Shown here piece by piece: positions 6,585 through 9,195 of a stretch of 9,195 bases of DNA. Within the stretch, counting starts at the first letter, position 1, and every line of letters begins with the position of its first letter. This DNA comes from Clostridia bacterium (lineage in GTDB: Bacteria > Bacillota > Clostridia > Christensenellales > UBA1242): contig JAGCSP010000060.1 in NCBI GenBank assembly GCA_017964105.1, positions 1-9,195 on the forward strand, given 5' to 3'. The position numbers and the translations under genes were made by a program. The notes under the pieces were generated by a model. That model did no database searches, was not told the DNA's origin, and saw only the letters and a program-made list of their open reading frames with translations.

Positions 6585-7535
6585 TTAATTACCTAGGTAT
6601 GTTGTTGTTTCTGCAGTGTAAACTACATCTGCTGGAATTTGTACAGAGGAGAATGTTACATTAAAAGCTTTTTTATCTGACAAGCCATATATATAATCTC
6701 CATCCTCATTTGTTTTTTCTAGATTCATATCAAGGTTTATAATTTCAGTAAATGATTTTTGCACTGAGGATTCTGTTAATTTTGCACGCTCATCAGTTGG
6801 AGCTGCATTCATTGAGACTTCTATAGCATTTACGCCAACAATTTGATCACCTTTAGATTCTACAACGTGTCCATAAGCAAAATATCTATCTTCTTCTTTG
6901 ATTAAATTGGAAATCATAGTTGTATAAGAAATTTGATCACTTGTTGTTCCTAGATTTGGGAAAGCATAAGCCATTTGATTTAAATCTTTATGAATTATTT
7001 CTACTTCACCTGGATAGTCATCGCTTGCTGCGCGTAGAAGTTCAGTTGCATTATCTGCAAATTGAATTACTGAACCATCTTCATTATAGTATCTTTGGCC
7101 AAATGTTTTTGAGCCTCTGCATTGTGATTGTTTATATCCATGGCCAATTAACCATTGTTGTGTGGATGGACTATAAAACACATATTTTGAAGTTCCATTA
7201 TTCTCTTTATACATTTCAGCTATGCACCAGTCATCTGCTTTATTTAGGATTTCAAGTGTTTTTGTGTCACCTTTTTTCTCCGCAGTATCCTTAAATCCGT
7301 TAATCAATGGGTCTGCTGCTGTTATTGCTTTGAAATTAGTATCTTGATTTGTTGTATCTTGGTCACCTGCTGTAGCCACTTGTGTTTTTGTATCATCTTT
7401 GCCGCTGTTATCACCACTATCTTTATCCTTGCGTGATGTAAGACCAAATATGGTTCCAAGGACAGCTGCGCCTAATGTAAAAAATCCGGCAATTGTCCAA
7501 CCAACTCTTTTCCCATTTGCACCTGCATGTTTCAT
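6585..7535 (-). CDS. Membrane-anchored protein of unknown function, co-transcribed with tmk
   Basis: The start at 7535 is chosen because GGAGG lies nine bases upstream; a longer in-frame reading from a TTG at 7598 would begin inside the promoter. The 316-residue product starts MKHAGANGKRVGWTIAGFF and has one hydrophobic segment (about residues 11-29). A low-complexity Asp/Lys/Thr/Asn/Gln linker follows (about 32-70). The rest (about 71-316) is a soluble globular domain with no motif I recognise, including DDWCIAEMYKENNG, VFYSPSTQQWLIGHGY and an Ala/Val-rich C-terminus ending TTTYLGN. This suggests a single-pass protein with its large domain outside the membrane on a flexible tether; there is no lipobox. 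It is promoter-proximal in a two-gene unit with tmk, only three bases apart. I see no functional reason for that pairing. Confidence 0.83.
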   Translation of the reverse strand: MKHAGANGKRVGWTIAGFFTLGAAVLGTIFGLTSRKDKDSGDNSGKDDTKTQVATAGDQDTTNQDTNFKAITAADPLINGFKDTAEKKGDTKTLEILNKADDWCIAEMYKENNGTSKYVFYSPSTQQWLIGHGYKQSQCRGSKTFGQRYYNEDGSVIQFADNATELLRAASDDYPGEVEIIHKDLNQMAYAFPNLGTTSDQISYTTMISNLIKEEDRYFAYGHVVESKGDQIVGVNAIEVSMNAAPTDERAKLTESSVQKSFTEIINLDMNLEKTNEDGDYIYGLSDKKAFNVTFSSVQIPADVVYTAETTTYLGN

Positions 7536-7569
7536 AGCAATATGCCTCCATATTTCTAATTTTACTAAA

Positions 7570-7598
7570 ATTATATACCAAATGTGAACAAAATGCAA
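7570..7598 (-). promoter_or_regulatory. Promoter of the membrane protein-tmk operon
   Basis: On the minus strand, TTGCAT (7598-7593), 17 bases, TATAAT (7575-7570). The predicted start is near 7563, giving a leader of about 28 bases with the ribosome site GGAGG at 7549-7545. It begins only four bases after the end of the upstream endonuclease-like gene, with no clear terminator between, so read-through is possible. Confidence 0.85.
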
Positions 7599-7601
7599 TA
7601 C

Positions 7602-8120
7602 CTAATTTGAAAACATTTGATTTTGCTTGTGTATAAGTATAAGATTTCTTATGATTTTATCGTTATTTTTGTATGGTTTGCAGAGTAATTTTATTAAGGT
7701 ATTTCTATCCAATAATATTATATCTACGCTTTTACTAAGTGTGATTGCCTGCTTTGTGAATAGCGAATTGGTAAGCACCATGCCCTCATTGCAACCATAA
7801 TATTTTTTGGCAGCGTACACTTCATTTATTGCCTTATTTCCCACATTGTGGCCATAATATAGTTTGCATTGCACAGCTATTTTTATGCCCCATTTAGTTA
7901 CAATTAAATCTGCACCATAATCACCTGTGGTTGGGGTGGGATTTACTTTGAATCCCATTTTTTTGAATATGTATGCCATCACATGCTCAAAATCTACGCC
8001 ACTAATTTTATCAATATCTGTAATTGTGGCGCGTTTTAGTATATGCCCAATGTGAACATTGTCTATTGCGTTTGTAACCACCTTAAATGGCCATACAAAA
8101 ATTTTAAGCAACTTATTCAT
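7602..8120 (-). CDS. Mrr-type PD-(D/E)XK endonuclease-like protein
   Basis: The 172-residue protein has the compact Mrr catalytic fold signature. ISGVDFEHVMAYIFKKMGF (39-57) is the first helix with its acidic residue. TTGDYGADLIV (64-74) carries the catalytic Asp (D71), and AVQCK (82-86) provides the Q-x-K half of the active site. NKAINEVYAAKKYYG (95-109) and MVLTNSLFTKQAITLSKS (114-131) match conserved helix and strand segments, ending with DIILLDRNTLIKLL. All expected catalytic residues are present. Members cut DNA in restriction, defence or repair; no methylase or partner is next to it. The first ~30 residues (LLKIFVWPFKVV) are hydrophobic/basic and may contact membrane. No ribosome site precedes ATG 8120, and the promoter predicts a leaderless mRNA. 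Target and role are not determined. Confidence 0.85.
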   Translation of the reverse strand: MNKLLKIFVWPFKVVTNAIDNVHIGHILKRATITDIDKISGVDFEHVMAYIFKKMGFKVNPTPTTGDYGADLIVTKWGIKIAVQCKLYYGHNVGNKAINEVYAAKKYYGCNEGMVLTNSLFTKQAITLSKSVDIILLDRNTLIKLLCKPYKNNDKIIRNLILIHKQNQMFSN

Positions 8121-8128
8121 ACAATAAT

Positions 8129-8157
8129 ATTATATCATGTTATGATATAAAGTGCAA
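8129..8157 (-). promoter_or_regulatory. Strong promoter of the endonuclease-like gene, predicted leaderless
   Basis: On the minus strand, TTGCAC (8157-8152), 17 bases, then TATAAT (8134-8129) preceded by TGA (8137-8135), an extended -10. The normal -10 to start distance puts +1 near 8122, one or two bases before the ATG at 8120. No Shine-Dalgarno sequence is present, consistent with leaderless translation. Confidence 0.8.
8130..8150. promoter_or_regulatory. Perfect dyad (operator candidate) between -35 and -10
   Basis: Arms TTATATCAT (8130-8138) and ATGATATAA (8142-8150) are exact inverted repeats around GTT. The dyad fills the spacer of the endonuclease-like gene's promoter and overlaps its -10, where a dimeric repressor would block RNA polymerase. 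The binding protein is unknown, and an AT-rich dyad can also arise by chance. Confidence 0.5.
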
Positions 8158-8197
8158 TAGTGATATGCAACAGAACAAAAATCGGTGATATGTTTGA

Positions 8198-8318
8198 AAG
8201 AACCTTATGCTATGCAGCATAAGAACCTTGCGTTCCTAATGCTAAAGCCGGGAGCAATTTGTAATTGCGATCTGGGTCCGACAGGACATCGATACCCTTG
8301 GGTTTGATTCACATTGCC
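8198..8318. other. Hairpin-rich, higher-GC non-coding block (possible structured RNA or repeat)
   Basis: No convincing gene lies here. By my count 51 of 110 bases in 8201-8310 are G or C, well above the flanks. It holds several hairpins: CTTATGCT/AGCATAAG (8204-8211, 8216-8223), GAAC/GTTC (8223-8235), GCAATT/AATTGC (8254-8268) and GTCC GACA GGAC (8276-8287). Two direct copies of AAGAACCTT (8198-8206, 8221-8229) flank the first hairpin. On the minus strand it lies directly downstream of tRNA-Gly and could be co-transcribed with it. It could be a small RNA, a processed trailer, a dispersed repeat or a decayed tRNA region; the strand is uncertain. Confidence 0.45.
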
Positions 8319-8359
8319 ATAAAAGTAAAAAAATGGAGCAGGCAATGGGAATCGAACCC
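8300..8359. repeat. Inverted near-copy of the tRNA-Gly T-arm/acceptor 3' strand
   Basis: GGGTTTGATTCACATTGCC (8300-8318, + strand) matches the minus-strand tRNA segment GGGTTCGATTCCCATTGCC (8359-8341) at 17 of 19 bases. The two are in inverted orientation, 22 bases apart. In a minus-strand transcript running past the tRNA, the downstream arm would be complementary to the tRNA T-arm and acceptor 3' strand. Confidence 0.85.
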
Positions 8360-8407
8360 ACATAACCAGCTTGGGAAGCTGGGGTTCTGCCACTGAACTA
8401 TGCCTGC
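8334..8407 (-). tRNA. tRNA-Gly, anticodon CCC
   Basis: A 74-base cloverleaf with encoded CCA. Acceptor stem GCAGGCA / TGCCTGC with discriminator T; D-arm GTTC AGTGGCA GAAC; anticodon stem CCAGC / GCTGG with loop TTCCCAA, so positions 34-36 are CCC (8375-8373). The variable loop is TTAT, and the T-arm is GTGGG TTCGATT CCCAT with one G-U pair. It would read the GGG glycine codon, which is rare in this AT-rich sequence. Seven T directly follow the CCA and may act as a weak 3' end signal. Confidence 0.96.
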
Positions 8408-8417
8408 AAGTATTAGC

Positions 8418-8446
8418 ATTATACAATAATTAAGCGAGTTTATCAA
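8418..8446 (-). promoter_or_regulatory. Promoter of tRNA-Gly
   Basis: On the minus strand, TTGATA (8446-8441), 17 bases, TATAAT (8423-8418). The predicted start near 8411 leaves a leader of about four bases before the mature tRNA 5' end at 8407. Confidence 0.9.
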
Positions 8447-8458
8447 GCAAATAAAATA

Positions 8459-8475
8459 TTTACATATTATGTAAA
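8459..8475. promoter_or_regulatory. Perfect 17-base palindrome upstream of the lipoprotein gene
   Basis: TTTACATA (8459-8466), a central T, then TATGTAAA (8468-8475). It lies between the divergent tRNA-Gly and lipoprotein genes and overlaps a possible weak -10 (TAAAAT, 8472-8477) for the lipoprotein. I find no good -35 for that gene, so it may be activator- or repressor-controlled here. This is inferred from position only. Confidence 0.4.
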
Positions 8476-8507
8476 ATTATAGCCATACTAAATGTGGAGA
8501 TAATGAT

Positions 8508-9050
8508 ATGAGATATTTACAAAAGATTGTTATTTGTGTGCTTATTTGCATTTGTGTGTGTGGAATTAGTGCATGCCAAAAAACCACAGACACTATGGAA
8601 ATGAATACACCTGCCACACAAGATGTGCAAGTTGATGAAAATGTGGTATTATTAGACGGCGCAACCACTTTGGAGAAAAATGGCGACTACTACGAATCGG
8701 GCGCACTCTCAATAACACAAGGTAAGAAGTATGTGTTCAAACTAACCAACAACAAGTTGGGTCACAATGTGAGCACACTATATATGTACAATGCAAAGGA
8801 ACGAATGGGTAATGCGTTCTTGGATGGTACCACCGAAAAGCAAAATTTGGAAGGTGCCTATTGGAACGTAAAAGTGTATGACAGCAACAAAAACTACATT
8901 GATTTTGCAACCCTTCATCCACTAAGTAGCCAAATGAGTTGGAGTGATAGTTGGGATGATGTATACGAATTTGAACAAAATGCTACATATTATTTCGTGT
9001 TAGATATAATAAAAACAAAATCTGGAAATTGGTATTTTTCCATTTATTAA
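8508..9050 (+). CDS. Predicted lipoprotein of unknown function
   Basis: A 180-residue exported protein. The N-terminus is a lipoprotein signal peptide: MRYLQK, a hydrophobic stretch, then lipobox ISAC with C23 as the predicted lipidated residue. The hydrophobic core has an unusual number of Cys (C10, C14, C16, C18). After a short polar tether (about 24-45), the mature part has alternating hydrophobic/aromatic patterns (KKYVFKLTNN, STLYMYNA, YWNVKVYDSNKNYIDF, ATYYFVLDIIK, NWYFSIY) suggesting a small beta-sandwich, perhaps a surface or sugar/peptidase-associated type. No enzyme motif is visible. The start is supported by GGAG (8496-8499), eight bases upstream. I see no clear terminator after it. 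Membrane anchoring is a good inference; the function is unknown. Confidence 0.85.
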   Translation: MRYLQKIVICVLICICVCGISACQKTTDTMEMNTPATQDVQVDENVVLLDGATTLEKNGDYYESGALSITQGKKYVFKLTNNKLGHNVSTLYMYNAKERMGNAFLDGTTEKQNLEGAYWNVKVYDSNKNYIDFATLHPLSSQMSWSDSWDDVYEFEQNATYYFVLDIIKTKSGNWYFSIY

Positions 9051-9085
9051 AAATGACACCTTAACTTGAAAAAATTGAAAAATAT

Positions 9086-9150
9086 TTGTTATAACAATAC
9101 AAATTCTAAAACTTTATGTTATAATATCATTAATATTAGATCATGGAGGG
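9086..9150 (+). promoter_or_regulatory. Promoter, palindrome and RBS of the gene at the right edge
   Basis: A perfect -10 TATAAT (9120-9125) is preceded by TGT, giving an extended -10; no good -35 is seen. The 12-base palindrome TTGTTATAACAA (9086-9097) lies just upstream of the -35 position and could be a binding site. The ribosome site GGAGGG (9145-9150) is strong, and the predicted start is near 9132. Confidence 0.65.
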
Positions 9151-9154
9151 ATAT

Positions 9155-9195
9155 ATGGATATAAGTATTGTGATTAATGATTACATTAATAATAA
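9155..9195 (+). CDS. Start of an unidentified gene (3' truncated by window edge)
   Basis: ATG at 9155 opens a frame that stays open to the window end: MDISIVINDYINN (13 full codons). It is supported by GGAGGG (9145-9150) and an extended -10 promoter at a normal distance. Too little is visible to name the product; an uninterrupted frame of this length is weak evidence by itself. Confidence 0.6.
   Translation, partial: MDISIVINDYINN

Noticed and set aside
7536..7598. A longer N-terminus (21 more residues, TTG start) for the membrane protein at 6585-7535
   Set aside because: The TTG start lies in the -35 box and upstream of the predicted transcription start, whereas the ATG at 7535 has a GGAGG at good spacing.
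8254..8317. A possible second, + strand tRNA ending in the T-arm-like copy
   Set aside because: GCAATTTG and CACATTGC pair at 7 of 8 positions, but the T-stem is mismatched, no anticodon arm forms and the span is only 64 bases. It is at most a decayed tRNA-like sequence.
8205..8426. A 73-codon minus-strand open frame across the tRNA and the hairpin-rich block
   Set aside because: Its first third is the tRNA-Gly gene read as protein, and it has no ribosome site. The rest is the non-coding structured block.
1..9195. CRISPR array, insertion sequence, phage genes or retron
   Set aside because: I see no regularly spaced repeats, no transposase, integrase, reverse transcriptase or phage structural motifs, and no terminal inverted repeats with target duplications.

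Overview
This AT-rich window uses the standard code (Trp is TGG, no in-frame TGA) and has near-consensus TTGNNN-17-TATAAT promoters, GGAG-type ribosome sites and short hairpin/T-tract terminators. This fits a low-GC Gram-positive bacterium (Bacillota, Clostridia-like). The Clostridia-type thymidylate kinase and nucleoside kinase domain agree. The exact lineage cannot be read from the sequence.

Layout. Positions 1-777 (+) hold the C-terminal end of a P-type cation ATPase, closed by a terminator. Positions 881-2698 (+) are a two-gene operon: a stand-alone uridine-kinase-like nucleoside kinase, then a guanylate-kinase-like protein with an extra C-terminal ParB-like domain. Positions 2795-4954 (+) encode the RNA-binding transcription factor Tex, with its own extended -10 promoter. 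A shared bidirectional terminator separates Tex from a convergent unknown gene (4991-5740, -). Next on the minus strand are thymidylate kinase (5868-6581), a membrane-anchored unknown protein in the same operon (6585-7535), and a small Mrr-type PD-(D/E)XK endonuclease-like gene (7602-8120). A tRNA-Gly(CCC) (8334-8407, -) follows. The right end carries a predicted lipoprotein (8508-9050, +) and the first 13 codons of another + strand gene (from 9155).

Functional picture. Most of the window looks like core housekeeping: three P-loop kinases of nucleoside/nucleotide metabolism, Tex and a tRNA. The less ordinary part is the right third. The endonuclease-like gene has a strong promoter placed so that its mRNA should be leaderless, with a perfect dyad filling the space between -35 and -10. 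Between it and the tRNA is a hairpin-rich block of higher GC. That block contains an inverted near-copy of the tRNA-Gly T-arm and acceptor 3' strand, so the transcript downstream of the tRNA could pair with the tRNA itself.

The best candidates for something undescribed are the guanylate-kinase/ParB-like fusion, the tRNA-complementary trailer block, and the leaderless operator-controlled endonuclease. No complete new multi-gene system is evident. All domain names come from motif reading by eye, without database searches.
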